A stretch of 64,000 bases of DNA from Chloroflexi bacterium TSY (GTDB lineage Bacteria; Chloroflexota; Anaerolineae; Caldilineales; Caldilineaceae), in the NCBI GenBank assembly GCA_019217005.1, contig JAHBNG010000073.1, forward strand, positions 7,370 to 71,369. Reading direction: 5' to 3'. The notes beneath the pieces were generated by a model that was not told where the DNA came from, did not search any database, and worked only from the letters and a program-made list of their open reading frames with translations. Numbering within the stretch: the stretch's first letter is position 1; every line of letters starts with the position of its first letter. A program made the translations under genes and the position numbers. Below are positions 8,501 to 17,884 of this stretch, one piece after another.

Positions 8501-9576
8501 TCAAAAGCCACCGACCCCGCGCAGATCTAGCTCCTCAGCTCGGTGACACTTCACATAATGCTCAGGTTGCACTTCACGTAATACTGGTTCTTCTATCTTA
8601 CACTGCTCAATAACATAAGGACAGCGTGGATGAAAATAGCACCCAGTTGGTGGATCGGCAGGATTCGCAATTTCTCCTTCCAGGATTGTCCGTTCCCCCC
8701 GCATTTTTGGATGAGGGCGAGGCACAGCACCCATGAGCGCCTCGGTATAGGGATGGAGTGGTGTGTGAAAAAGAGATTCAGTCTCCGCCATTTCTACTAA
8801 CTTGCCGACATACATCACGGCAACGCGATCACAAATATGTTCAACCACGTTTAGTTGATGGGCGACAAAGAGGTAGGTCAGGCCAAAGTCGTCCTGCAGA
8901 TCCTGTAGCAAATTGAGCGTTTGGGCCTGAATAGAAACATCTAGGGCCGAGACTGGCTCATCGCAGACCACAAGTTGTGGATTGAGAGCCAGAGCACGCG
9001 CGATGCCGATCCGTTGTCGTTGTCCACCAGAGAAGGCGTGGGGATAACGGTAGATATACTCAGGCCGCAATCCGACCATTTCCAATAGGTTGGCCACGCG
9101 GGCGGTGCGCTCTGAACCAACGATGCCATTGTTGAGTAGCGGTTCACCAACAATGTCAAGCAGCGTCATGCGTGGGTTCAGAGAAGAATAGGGATCTTGA
9201 AAAATCATCTGCGTGTGGCGTCGGAAAGTGCGCAGTTGTGTCTGATCCAGCTTTAGGACATCAACTTGCCCCATCTCCTGATCCCAAAATGAATTTCACC
9301 GCCCGTGGGTTCCAATGCCCGCAACACGGCGCGTCCCGTGGTTGTCTTGCCGCAACCACTTTCGCCCACCAATCCAAACGTTTCACCCTGTTTGATATAG
9401 AAATCAACACCATCCACAGCCCGAACGTAGCCAACGACTCGACGTAAGAAGCCTTTCTGAATGGGAAAATATTTTTTTAAATCCGTCACGTGTAGGAGGA
9501 TATCATCCCGTGCATTTGACGGGTGGTCACCCACAGGCTCGAAGTTCAGGGCCTCTGGGGTGTTGTTCAATGTCAT
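8501..9576 (-). pseudogene. Peptide-type ABC importer ATPase (OppF/DppF-like), frameshifted
   Basis: One gene in two frames. 9576 to about 9285 encodes the N-terminus with Walker A ([16 protein letters not shown]). From about 9290 to 8501 another frame carries the Q-loop ([12 protein letters not shown]), the ABC signature ([15 protein letters not shown]), Walker B ([16 protein letters not shown]), the H-loop and the C-terminal oligopeptide-transporter motif with conserved Cys ([14 protein letters not shown]). The frames join at a T run (A run 9286-9289 on the plus strand). Adding one base gives 359 codons, normal for the family. The lesion may be a real frameshift or a homopolymer error. It partners the OppD-like ATPase at 9796-10857. 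Confidence 0.88.
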
Positions 9577-9630
9577 CCTTCATATCCGTCTGTTTGTCTC
9601 AAAAGAGAATTGAAAAGGCTTTCAGCTATT

Positions 9631-9715
9631 AGCTGTCAGCCATCAGCTAGAATCTGGTCATATTTTGTGACCGATTTTTATACTTTCCTATACCACAAGA
9701 AAAATAAATATCCGG
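9631..9715. repeat. Dispersed intergenic repeat, copy 2 (see 1067-1146)
   Basis: It starts AGCTGTCAGCCATCAGC, includes GACCGATTTTTATAC and CCTATACCACAAG, and lies in the 219-bp gap between the two ABC ATPase genes. It is diverged from copy 1 but collinear. Confidence 0.5.
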
Positions 9716-9795
9716 CTGACGAGATGGATCCTTGCAATCTAACCAGATTCTCGACTGTGTCACGCACTACGCACTACGGAAGAATATCAATAGAA

Positions 9796-10857
9796 TTAGC
9801 CATCATAGAGGTGACAGGCCACCATATGTCTCGAGCCCACCTCGGTCTCACTTGGAATGATCTGATCACAGCGTCCTGGGATAAAGTCAGGACAGCGCGG
9901 GTGAAAAGGACACCCTGGGGGAATGTCGAGCGGGTTGGGGACCATCCCCTCGATAGCGGCCAACCGTTGACCTGTCTTGACGCCGATGCGAGGCAACGAA
10001 GCCAAAAGCGCCCTGAGATAGGGGTGTTTTGGGTGATCGAAGATTGTTAAGACATCCCCATATTCCACAACTCGCCCCAAGTACATGACCACGACATCAT
10101 CCGCCATCTCAGCAATGACGCCCAGATTGTGGGTGATAAACATGATGGCCATCCCCAACTCAACCTGCATGGAGCGCATTAAGCGCAGGATTTGGGCTTC
10201 GGTGGTCACGTCCAGGGCGGTGGTTGGCTCGTCCGCAATCAACAAGCTTGGCTCCAACATGAGCGCCATCGCAATCATGGCGCGCTGACGCATCCCGCCG
10301 CTCAGTTGATGAGGATAGGCTTCGATGTTGCGCGCCGGATTGGCAATCCCAACCCGACGCATCATCTCCTCGACCATCTGGTGCGACTCATGATCGAGTT
10401 CTGGTTGATGAAGATGAATCGTCTCTGCCAACTGGTTGCCGATGGTATGTACTGGACTGAACGAGGTCATCGGCTCTTGAAAGATCATGCTGATAATTGA
10501 CCCACGAATGGCTCGCATCTGGTCGCTGTTTGGCTTCAGATCCGTCACGCGAATCGGACTTTGACCTGAATCGCCATTGGAGGTGTATAAATTGATCTCG
10601 CCACCCACAATCTGTCCAGGCTTGGGCACAATCTGCATAATGGACTGTGCCGTGACGCTCTTGCCACAGCCGCTTTCACCAACCACGCCCAGCGTTTTGC
10701 CACGACGAATCGAGAAGCTGGCTCCATCGACCGCCTTCACTACGCCTTCGCGCAAACAGAAATAGGTTTTGAGATCGATTACTTCGATGAGAATGTCGCT
10801 ATTGACGATTGTATCACTCACTGGTGGCATCCTGTCAGCCAATCTTGGTTGGCTCAT
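9796..10857 (-). CDS. Peptide-type ABC importer ATPase (OppD/DppD-like)
   Basis: 353 residues. Walker [17 protein letters not shown] (about residues 55-70), Q-loop SMIFQEPMTSFSP, signature QLSGGMRQRAMIAMAL, Walker B LLIADEPTTALDVTT, H-loop FITHNLG, and the C-terminal FHPRCP Cys motif typical of oligopeptide ATPases. It energises the OppB/OppC-like permeases encoded upstream (11260-13420) with the frameshifted partner downstream. The gene is intact. A roughly 400-bp non-coding block with two palindromic elements separates it from the permease gene, which is unusual inside such an operon. Confidence 0.93.
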   Translation of the reverse strand: MSQPRLADRMPPVSDTIVNSDILIEVIDLKTYFCLREGVVKAVDGASFSIRRGKTLGVVGESGCGKSVTAQSIMQIVPKPGQIVGGEINLYTSNGDSGQSPIRVTDLKPNSDQMRAIRGSIISMIFQEPMTSFSPVHTIGNQLAETIHLHQPELDHESHQMVEEMMRRVGIANPARNIEAYPHQLSGGMRQRAMIAMALMLEPSLLIADEPTTALDVTTEAQILRLMRSMQVELGMAIMFITHNLGVIAEMADDVVVMYLGRVVEYGDVLTIFDHPKHPYLRALLASLPRIGVKTGQRLAAIEGMVPNPLDIPPGCPFHPRCPDFIPGRCDQIIPSETEVGSRHMVACHLYDG

Positions 10858-10860
10858 CTA

Positions 10861-10992
10861 AGAGCGTGTTTTAAAGGTCAATCTGAGGAGGCTTTGGGAC
10901 GAAGAATCCCACGTTCCAAGTGCAAAAAGAAGATTCTTCGTTCCGTTCCTCCACTCAGAATGACACGCTTTGGCACTTTTAAAACACGCTCT
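10861..10992. repeat. 132-bp palindromic repeat, intact copy
   Basis: The ends are perfect inverted repeats of 15 bp (AGAGCGTGTTTTAAA at 10861; TTTAAAACACGCTCT ending at 10992). The interior holds CGAAGAATCC, AGATTCTTCG and TCAGAATGAC. A second copy (48970-49265) has the same ends and was split by the 155-bp MITE. Confidence 0.8.
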
Positions 10993-10995
10993 AAG

Positions 10996-11232
10996 AAAAT
11001 TGTGCAAACTACGTATAGTGACATTTGTCACCTTGGTCCCTGATTTTGGGTGTTCAAACCCTATACAAGCGAGTCCTTAGAACACCTCTGAGGGTCTGTT
11101 AGCGTCAAAAAGGTTACAACATGACAAATTTGAGGTGCGAACCCTCTACAAACCCTTGAAATTGTCAATTAGGGTGACAAATGTCACTATTGACGTTTTC
11201 ACTCAAGGCCCAAATTACATCTGCACAATTTC
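10996..11232. repeat. About 235-bp element with nested inverted repeats
   Basis: Outer arms AAATTGTGCA (about 10997) and TGCACAATTT (about 11224) enclose inner arms AGTGACATTTGTCACC (about 11019) and GGTGACAAATGTCACT (about 11175). No coding potential is seen. It sits between the OppC-like and OppD-like genes, right next to the 132-bp palindrome. Confidence 0.6.
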
Positions 11233-11259
11233 GTCTGATGAGCGATCTTGGTTATAGGG

Positions 11260-12419
11260 TCAGAGCGCATAAGGATCCGCCGCATCGCGCAGACCATCAC
11301 CTGCAAAGTTGAAAGCCAATACAACGATCACCACAAACAGACCTGGCAGAAGCAACCAAGGTGCCAACGCCACGGAGCGGAAATTCTGTGCGCCTTGGAG
11401 TAGCACGCCCCAACTGACCACTGGCGGTTGCAATCCCAATCCAAGGAAACTCAAGGCTGTCTCGCTTAAGATCATGGCCGGAATGGCCAGCGTCAAGTGT
11501 GCGATCAAGTGACTCGTAAAAGAGGGCACCATATGACGCAAAATGATGCGCATACGGGGCGCGTTCGCCAACTGGGCTGCGAGGATAAAATCCTCTTCGC
11601 GAAGCGAGAGAAACCGCCCACGCACCACACGCGCCAGTCCAGTCCAGTCCAACCAATCAGCGACAGAATAACGGTGATTCCAAAGTAGATGCGAATCGGA
11701 CTCCAGCTTGGTGGCAAGACAGCGGCCAATGTAAGCCAGAGGGGAATAGCAGGTAGAGAGCGCAGAAATTCAATGATCCGCTGAATAATCACATCGATGA
11801 CACCGCCATAGTAACCGGAGATGCCGCCCAGAATCACACCAAAGATGAGTGAGAGGGCCACGCCCAAAAGGCCGATAGAGAGTGAGACGCGTGCCCCAAA
11901 AATAATTCGAGAGAGCATATCACGCCCCAAATCGTCCGCTCCCAACAGAAACAACATCTGATCACTGGCAACATCATTCTCGTCTGCGCTATCAACATCC
12001 AGAGGCACTTCGATGCCAAAGAGATGCCGATCCCATTCAAAAAGCCCCCAGAATTGATATGGATCCCCCTTGACAAAGAATTGTATGGGGTAGATTTGTG
12101 TTTCATCCGGCACCACAACCATGGCCAGGGTTGTCATATCCCGCTCAGATTGTAGCCCATAGACAAAGGGCCGCCAATGAAATTCACCATTGGGATCGAC
12201 AAAATGAAGTCGCATTGGCGGTGCCAGTACCCAGTTGGCGCTAAAACGGTTCGGATCATGCGGAGCGACTAACTCGGCAAAGACGGCAACCAAATAAGCC
12301 AATATCAACACGACGATGCTGACTAAAGCCATTTTATGTTGCTGAAAGCGCCACCACATCAACCGCCACTGTGAGGCTCTGTAGAGATCTTCTTGTCTGG
12401 CATCTGCCTGTTTTGTCAT
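11260..12419 (-). pseudogene. Peptide-type ABC importer permease (OppC/DppC-like), frameshifted by a 5-bp repeat expansion
   Basis: The start is the ATG at 12419 (MTKQADARQEDLYR); upstream codons in the same frame overlap the neighbour. It has an N-terminal TM helix (MALVSIVVLILAYLVAVFAE), a long extracytoplasmic loop, then the BPD_transp_1 domain with GADDLGRDMLSRIIFGARVSLSIG. At 11636-11650 the plus strand has AGTCC three times in tandem; removing one unit restores the EAA-loop reading GWTGLARVVRGRFLSLREE and a 384-residue protein ending DAADPYAL. An alternative is an assembly error, but a 5-bp tandem change is not a typical homopolymer error. It forms the channel with the OppB-like protein. 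Confidence 0.88.
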
Positions 12420-12433
12420 GCTCTTGAGCTTCC

Positions 12434-13420
12434 CTAATTGAGCCGAATTCTTGGGTCGACCACGGCAAGCAAGATATCCGAGATCAGTGTTCCCAAAATG
12501 GTCAATGAACTCAAGAGCAGAAAGATGCTGCCCGCCAGATACATATCCTGACTCATCAAGGAACGAATTTGGACCGGCCCCGTGGTGGGTAGACTCAAGA
12601 CAATCGAGATGATGGTTGTGCCCGAAACCAGTTGGGGCAGAACATAGGCGATACTGCTGACAAAAGGATTGAGCGCCACCCGTACTGGATACTTCAGCAC
12701 AAGCTGCCACTCCTTCATCCCTTTGGCGCGGGCAGTCGCCACATAGGGTTTCCGCAGTTCGTCCAAAAGATTGGCGCGCATGGTGCGGATCAGCCCGGCT
12801 GTCCCCGAAACGCTCAGCACGGCCACTGGGATCCACAGATGTCCCAACAGATCCATGAATTTGGCCCAACTCCAGGGGGCAGTGCGATAAGCTTCAGAGA
12901 AAAGTCCACCAACATCTTGTTTAAAGACGCTAAAGCCGATCCACATCAACACGAGCGCCAGCAAAAAATCAGGGATGCCCTGACCAAAAAAGCCGACAAA
13001 GGTAAAGATGTAGTCAAAGGCAGAGTATTGATGAGTCGCTGAGTAGATCCCGATCGGAAAAGCCAGAATCCAAGTAAAGATGATCGTGACAAAGGAGATG
13101 GCAAAGGTCCAGGCGATGCGATCCCAGATGAGATCACCGACTGGACGATTCCACTGCATGGAATGGCCAAAATCACCCCGCGTCAGGATGCCTTCGATCC
13201 ACTTGAAGTATTGGACATAGATCGGTTGATCCAGCCCATAGCGATGACGCAGGGCGGACAGCAGTTGTTCACTGGCTTCCTGACCGGATGCTTCCAATTG
13301 AGAAGCATAGGAAGAGATATAATCCCCCGGTGGCAACTGGATCAAGATAAAGGTCATGATCGAAATGATCAACACCGTGGGGATAAAGAGCAAAAAACGT
13401 CGAAAGATAAAACCGATCAT
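12434..13420 (-). CDS. Peptide-type ABC importer permease (OppB/DppB-like)
   Basis: 328 residues with about six TM helices. It begins with the family-typical FIFRRFLLFIPTVLIIS helix, has the LGLDQP-like motif (YGLDQPIYVQYFKWIEG) and GDFGHSM, and the EAA loop KPYVATARAKGMKEWQLVLK, ending in the conserved AVVDPRIRLN. Intact. The stop lies 15 bp before the OppC-like start and the gene begins 4 bp after the binding-protein gene ends, indicating a tightly coupled operon (binding protein, OppB, OppC, then the ATPases). Confidence 0.95.
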   Translation of the reverse strand: MIGFIFRRFLLFIPTVLIISIMTFILIQLPPGDYISSYASQLEASGQEASEQLLSALRHRYGLDQPIYVQYFKWIEGILTRGDFGHSMQWNRPVGDLIWDRIAWTFAISFVTIIFTWILAFPIGIYSATHQYSAFDYIFTFVGFFGQGIPDFLLALVLMWIGFSVFKQDVGGLFSEAYRTAPWSWAKFMDLLGHLWIPVAVLSVSGTAGLIRTMRANLLDELRKPYVATARAKGMKEWQLVLKYPVRVALNPFVSSIAYVLPQLVSGTTIISIVLSLPTTGPVQIRSLMSQDMYLAGSIFLLLSSLTILGTLISDILLAVVDPRIRLN

Positions 13421-13423
13421 CGT

Positions 13424-15418
13424 CTATGCATCGATCCACCACTGTTGCATCAGATGATTTGTCCACATACCATACTCAATACTCAATATATCCTCCTCAG
13501 TGGGATGGTTGCGCACGGTATTGCTGATAATCGAGACGCGCGGAACGAGACCCACAGTCCCAATCGCCCATACATTCTCGGCGTTGATCTGGAGCATCTG
13601 TTGGCCCAGCTCATTATAGCGCTCTGTTCCAAATGGCTCCCGCTGCCATTCCACAGTGATCTCCCACAGCTCTTTAATAATGTCAGGTGGCTCCATGCCC
13701 TCTGCACCATCGGTATCCAACCATTGCCGCCAAAGCGGACCACCGAGCGGTGTCGAGGACCAATGCCAGGGTGGCCGGTAGCGAATTGGTTCGTTCTGTC
13801 GCGAGTAGGGCTCAGAGGAACCACCGATCGCCCAAACGCCGATGTCATGTTCGTTGGCTCGCATCCGCTGCATAAAGAATTGCTGATCCTGACCCTTGAC
13901 GCTGATGTTGACACCGACTTCGGCCCAATATGCCTTGATCAGGTTGCCAACCTCGGTGAGATCGGCGCGTCCAGCGTCTACTTCCATTGTCAATGCCAAT
14001 GGTTCGCCATCTGGCCGCAAACGAAAACCATCTCCCCCGTATTCCAGCCCGATCTCATCCAAAAGCTGGTTCGCTTTTTCAACATCAAATTCGGTGTAAT
14101 ATTGATCCAGCCCCTCTTCCCAGAAGGCGGGACCTGGGTGCATGATGGGGTTACGCGGTGTACCCAACCCGGCGAACCGCAACTCGTTAATCTCACCACG
14201 GTTGATCGCATGGGAGAGCGCCTGCCGCCAGCGTATATCGTTGAAGAGTTCGCGCAGTACCTCATCCTGATGCGTGTAGTTGAAGGCAAAACCCATCTCT
14301 GAGGCACGTAGATCTGGATGTAATCGGGTTGTGTAGTTACCGGTCTCTTCGTTTTGCTTATAGAGCGGAAAATCGGCCAATGTGAGGAACCAACTGTGGT
14401 GGGTTGCTTCACCAGAGAGCACTTTGGCGGTGAGTACCTCGCGATTTTCGACAACCAGTTTTTCCAATTCATCAACGTAGGGCAACTGTTGACCGTCCGA
14501 ATCAACTCCCCAGTAATAGGGGTTACGGGTATAGAGAGTATTGCCCTGTGTATCCTGGCTGGCAAACAACCAAGCCCCTAAGGCCGGCAGATCAGCATCT
14601 TGCTGGGTCTCACCCGCTTCGGCATGAAAGAGGAATGCTTCGTACCAGGCATCAAAATTTTCTTCAGCGGCTTTCCCATCGGCTTCTTCGTTGTAATTGA
14701 TATGCCATTGAGATAAATATTGCTTGGGCGCCCAGGGACTCTGGCTCGGTAAAATGTCGACAATCGTGGGGTAGGGAATGGCAAACTGAAAACTAAAGGT
14801 AAAATCATCTTCAACAACGACCTTTAGCGGCTCTCCACCCGGTGCAAGATCATCAGCGATAACGGGTGTCAAATCCGTATTGAGGAGAATATCCTCATAC
14901 CAGAAGAGAACGTGTTCAGTCGTGAGTGGTGTACCGTCTGACCATTTGAGACCCTCACGCATATGGACTTTTAACTCGGTAAAATCATCGGAGAGTTCCC
15001 AGCTTTCCACCACGAAGGGCACGATGCTCGATAGGTCGGGAGAGCGACGGGTGAAACTGGCGCTTCGACCGTTGCTGATTTCGAAAAGGTTCGCCGTGGG
15101 GTCCGCGACAACGCTGGAAAGTTTCCCCCCATATCGACCAATTGCATCTTTTATTTCAATCACCCAGGGATCGATGGGAAGCCGTTCATCGACTGGAGGC
15201 AATTTGCCTGCGCTGACCAATTCGGAGAGGCTGGGCGCTTCTTTATATTGTCCAGCGGGTACGTTTGCCGCAGAAGCCGGAGCATCGTCTGCGGATTGTA
15301 CACCTTCGGCGGGGGGAGCATCCGCCTCGTCACCAGAGCCACAAGCAACCAGTATGCCACTCGTTATGGCGACACTGCTGGTGATCAAGAACTGGCGTCG
15401 GGAAATTTGTTTTCTCAT
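13424..15418 (-). CDS. Peptide-type ABC importer substrate-binding lipoprotein (SBP family 5)
   Basis: About 664 residues from the ATG at 15418, preceded by AGGAGG; an ATG 8 codons upstream lacks this. The twin-arginine signal SRRQFLITSS is followed by the lipobox ILVACG, then an acidic/Ala-rich linker. The SBP_bac_5 fold is recognised by LKVHMREGLKWSDGTPLTTEHVLFWYED, ALSHAINRGEINEL and the Tyr/Trp-rich C-terminus. Family members bind di/oligopeptides, but Chloroflexota relatives beside sulfatases and sialidases may bind oligosaccharides or amino-sugar compounds; this is inference. It is the first gene of the operon. Confidence 0.93.
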   Translation of the reverse strand: MRKQISRRQFLITSSVAITSGILVACGSGDEADAPPAEGVQSADDAPASAANVPAGQYKEAPSLSELVSAGKLPPVDERLPIDPWVIEIKDAIGRYGGKLSSVVADPTANLFEISNGRSASFTRRSPDLSSIVPFVVESWELSDDFTELKVHMREGLKWSDGTPLTTEHVLFWYEDILLNTDLTPVIADDLAPGGEPLKVVVEDDFTFSFQFAIPYPTIVDILPSQSPWAPKQYLSQWHINYNEEADGKAAEENFDAWYEAFLFHAEAGETQQDADLPALGAWLFASQDTQGNTLYTRNPYYWGVDSDGQQLPYVDELEKLVVENREVLTAKVLSGEATHHSWFLTLADFPLYKQNEETGNYTTRLHPDLRASEMGFAFNYTHQDEVLRELFNDIRWRQALSHAINRGEINELRFAGLGTPRNPIMHPGPAFWEEGLDQYYTEFDVEKANQLLDEIGLEYGGDGFRLRPDGEPLALTMEVDAGRADLTEVGNLIKAYWAEVGVNISVKGQDQQFFMQRMRANEHDIGVWAIGGSSEPYSRQNEPIRYRPPWHWSSTPLGGPLWRQWLDTDGAEGMEPPDIIKELWEITVEWQREPFGTERYNELGQQMLQINAENVWAIGTVGLVPRVSIISNTVRNHPTEEDILSIEYGMWTNHLMQQWWIDA

Positions 15419-15805
15419 ATTTGGGTTCCTCCTAAAAAGCAAAGGCTGTTGATAATACTATTGGGTGTGAATAATACCAGACTCGTTTCAGAACAAAAGC
15501 GGAATTTTCATCGAGATGGGAGACTGGAGATTAGAGGTTTTTCACGCTGGCAACCAATCTCCAATTTCAAAACTCCCGTTTTCATTTAATTTCCATATAA
15601 AGCGACACAGAGGCTTTCTCTATGGCGTTCTCTGTGCCACCATCCGGCATAAACTGCGTCATGCGCGAAGATGTTGGTGCGTGCCACTGATAACTGACCA
15701 CTGTTCACTGTTTACTTGCAACCGAAGGTTGCGCTGTGAATCTCTGTGCCTCCTCAGTAGGATCTCTGTGTTATTCTGAAAAAGTGCAAACATAGTGTTT
15801 ACTGT
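15419..15805. other. Gene-free stretch upstream of the importer operon
   Basis: About 390 bp. It must hold the promoter of the minus-strand importer operon, but I cannot name -35/-10 boxes with confidence. Words CTCTGTG, ACTGTTCACTGTTTAC and AGTGTTTACTGTTTAC recur without forming a clear palindrome. Confidence 0.4.
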
Positions 15806-17860
15806 TTACCGGAGAGTATCTCGCTCCAATTGCTTTGCCTCTTGCAACACTTTGCGATGGTTCACAAGTGGCAACATCGCCGTTGTTACACCTGCAGCGA
15901 GTCCGGTCACATTAAAGATACGGGTGTGTAAAAAACCAAATTGCCAGAAGAAGACACCACCCAGACAAAGCAGGCTCGGGACAAAAATTGCAGACATGGT
16001 TGTGAGCATATTGGTGTTAAAATCGTTCGCAATATCAAATAGTACGCAGAGTTGCTTGAGGCTCTCATCCATTAAGATTACCTCTGCTGTATCTGTGGCA
16101 AGGGTAGACGCACCACGGAGCGAGACAGAAACGTGCGCTTGTTTTAATGCAATTGAATCGTTGATGCCATCTCCCACATAGCAAATGACTTTTCCTTCAT
16201 TTTGAAGTTGTTCGATCAGTTGCGCCTTGTCTTCCGGTAGCGTTTCGGCAAAATAGTGGTCAATCCCAAGCATTTCGGCCAAATTGCGGGTGGGGGCTTC
16301 ATGATCACCAGAGACAATGTAGAATGAGTTGATGTTCCGTTTGCGTAGTCCCTCAAGGACAGATTTGACTTCGGGGCGCAAGGTGGCATGGAGTTCAATT
16401 GCTCCAGCTATTTGGCCATCAATTGCCACCAAAACCAACGAGTGTCCTTGATGATAACATTCATCTTGCGCTTCTTGCATTGCGGGTGGTATAGGAATGC
16501 CCTCCACGCGCATAAAACGTATACTGCCAACATGTATTTGCCGTTTCTCAAATGCAACAAACAAGCCATAGCCCATCTTGTATTCTGACTTGTCAATTGC
16601 GGGAACGGTCAAAGAGCGAGCTGCGGCAGCGAGAAGAATGGCCTTCGCAATTGGATGCGACTGATGCTGTTCCGCAGCCGCAGCCGCCTGTAGAATCTCA
16701 TCGATAGTATAGCCAGCGCAAGTATGGATCTCTCCAACATGAGGCTGCTCGATCGTCAGTGTTCCTGTTTTGTCAAAGACCACCGTGTCGACTTCATTCA
16801 AGAGCTCAAGCGTCCGTCCATCTTTGATCAAGATTCCCTGTTTGGCGGCTAGATTGAAATAATTCAAAATCCCCAACGAAGTCGTCAAGGTTGTTTTGTA
16901 TTTCGGATGAACGTCGACGAGTGCCATGGCGGAATTGAGGCCATTCAATGGCAATACAAGCAGACCCAAGAATAGAGTTGGTAGAACCAATTGGTCAGCC
17001 AGATCCTCTGCCCACAACTGTCTTCCCGTCTTGAAATCAACCGTATCGTTTAGAATCTGGGCAATCTGTGCAGCGGCTGTGGCTTCCCCTGTCTTCTCGA
17101 CAGAAACGATAATTTTCCCTGCAAGCACCAATGTGAGTGCAAAGACGGTATCGCCTTTCTCTTTTTCGGCAGGCACTGATTCACCTGTCAAAATATGTTG
17201 GTCAATGGTCGCTGTTCCCTCAACAATTGTGCCATCAACGGGAATCGTTTGGCCCGCAGCGATCACGATCAAGTCCTTGATTGCCAGGGATTCTATGGAC
17301 GTCTCAATTTCTACCCCATCCACATAGATCCACACAGTGTTCGTTTGGTGACGAAAAACATCAATATAGGTTGTACGAGAATCCTGCTTGACCTTGCTCA
17401 CCAGGTTGCGGGTGCAGAGACCGACGAAAGTATTCAAGCAGAACAAAAAGAAGTATCCATTGATCAATGAGACGAGGTGGATGCCAATCACCAATAGATC
17501 AACAGTCACTTTTCCTTCCCGGACCAACATTCTCCACCCGTCACGAAAGAGCGCACGTGTGGCATAGAGTCCACCTGGGACACTCAGCAGACTCAACGGT
17601 GGAAAGAAGATGTCACCGATTAAGGCAATCGTGGTCGAAGCCGCAGAAATGGTAAATTGGCTACTAGACCATGGTGATTCCGTGCCGGTAAAAGTTGATT
17701 CAACAATCGTTGGGGCGGGTGTAGATACGAGTGCGTGGTTACATTCCTTTTCGGTGGATTTAGATTCTCGAAGCCATAGAGCAGCACGTCGTTTTTTTAT
17801 GCGCCTACGTGTAACAAGCCCTTTCTCTCCAAGGCCTATGAATGCCATTCCAAAAGACAT
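15806..17860 (-). CDS. P1B-like (heavy-metal-type) P-type ATPase lacking the CPx motif
   Basis: 684 residues. Actuator-domain motif LTGESVPAEK, phosphorylation motif FDKTGTLT (Asp near residue 362), the P1B-type HP dipeptide (QSHPIAKAI) and the hinge VGDGINDSIAL are all present, with TM helices before and after. The membrane segment ahead of the phosphorylation domain, where P1B ATPases normally carry CPC or similar, reads VDVHPKYKTTLTTSLGIL and has no cysteine. There is no N-terminal CxxC metal-binding domain. The transported ion therefore cannot be read from motifs; the protein may be a divergent or regulatory member. It starts 24 bp after the dehydrogenase gene on the same strand. Confidence 0.88.
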   Translation of the reverse strand: MSFGMAFIGLGEKGLVTRRRIKKRRAALWLRESKSTEKECNHALVSTPAPTIVESTFTGTESPWSSSQFTISAASTTIALIGDIFFPPLSLLSVPGGLYATRALFRDGWRMLVREGKVTVDLLVIGIHLVSLINGYFFLFCLNTFVGLCTRNLVSKVKQDSRTTYIDVFRHQTNTVWIYVDGVEIETSIESLAIKDLIVIAAGQTIPVDGTIVEGTATIDQHILTGESVPAEKEKGDTVFALTLVLAGKIIVSVEKTGEATAAAQIAQILNDTVDFKTGRQLWAEDLADQLVLPTLFLGLLVLPLNGLNSAMALVDVHPKYKTTLTTSLGILNYFNLAAKQGILIKDGRTLELLNEVDTVVFDKTGTLTIEQPHVGEIHTCAGYTIDEILQAAAAAEQHQSHPIAKAILLAAAARSLTVPAIDKSEYKMGYGLFVAFEKRQIHVGSIRFMRVEGIPIPPAMQEAQDECYHQGHSLVLVAIDGQIAGAIELHATLRPEVKSVLEGLRKRNINSFYIVSGDHEAPTRNLAEMLGIDHYFAETLPEDKAQLIEQLQNEGKVICYVGDGINDSIALKQAHVSVSLRGASTLATDTAEVILMDESLKQLCVLFDIANDFNTNMLTTMSAIFVPSLLCLGGVFFWQFGFLHTRIFNVTGLAAGVTTAMLPLVNHRKVLQEAKQLERDTLR

Positions 17861-17884
17861 AAAAATCCCTATGTCAAAACTAGT

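Noticed and set aside
8256..8504. Many long open frames opposite the sulfatases, importer and sialidase genes
   Set aside because: They are other-frame shadows of clearly recognised genes.
13163..14302. 379-residue open frame on the plus strand
   Set aside because: It runs antisense to the OppB-like and binding-protein genes, has no family features and no start signals.
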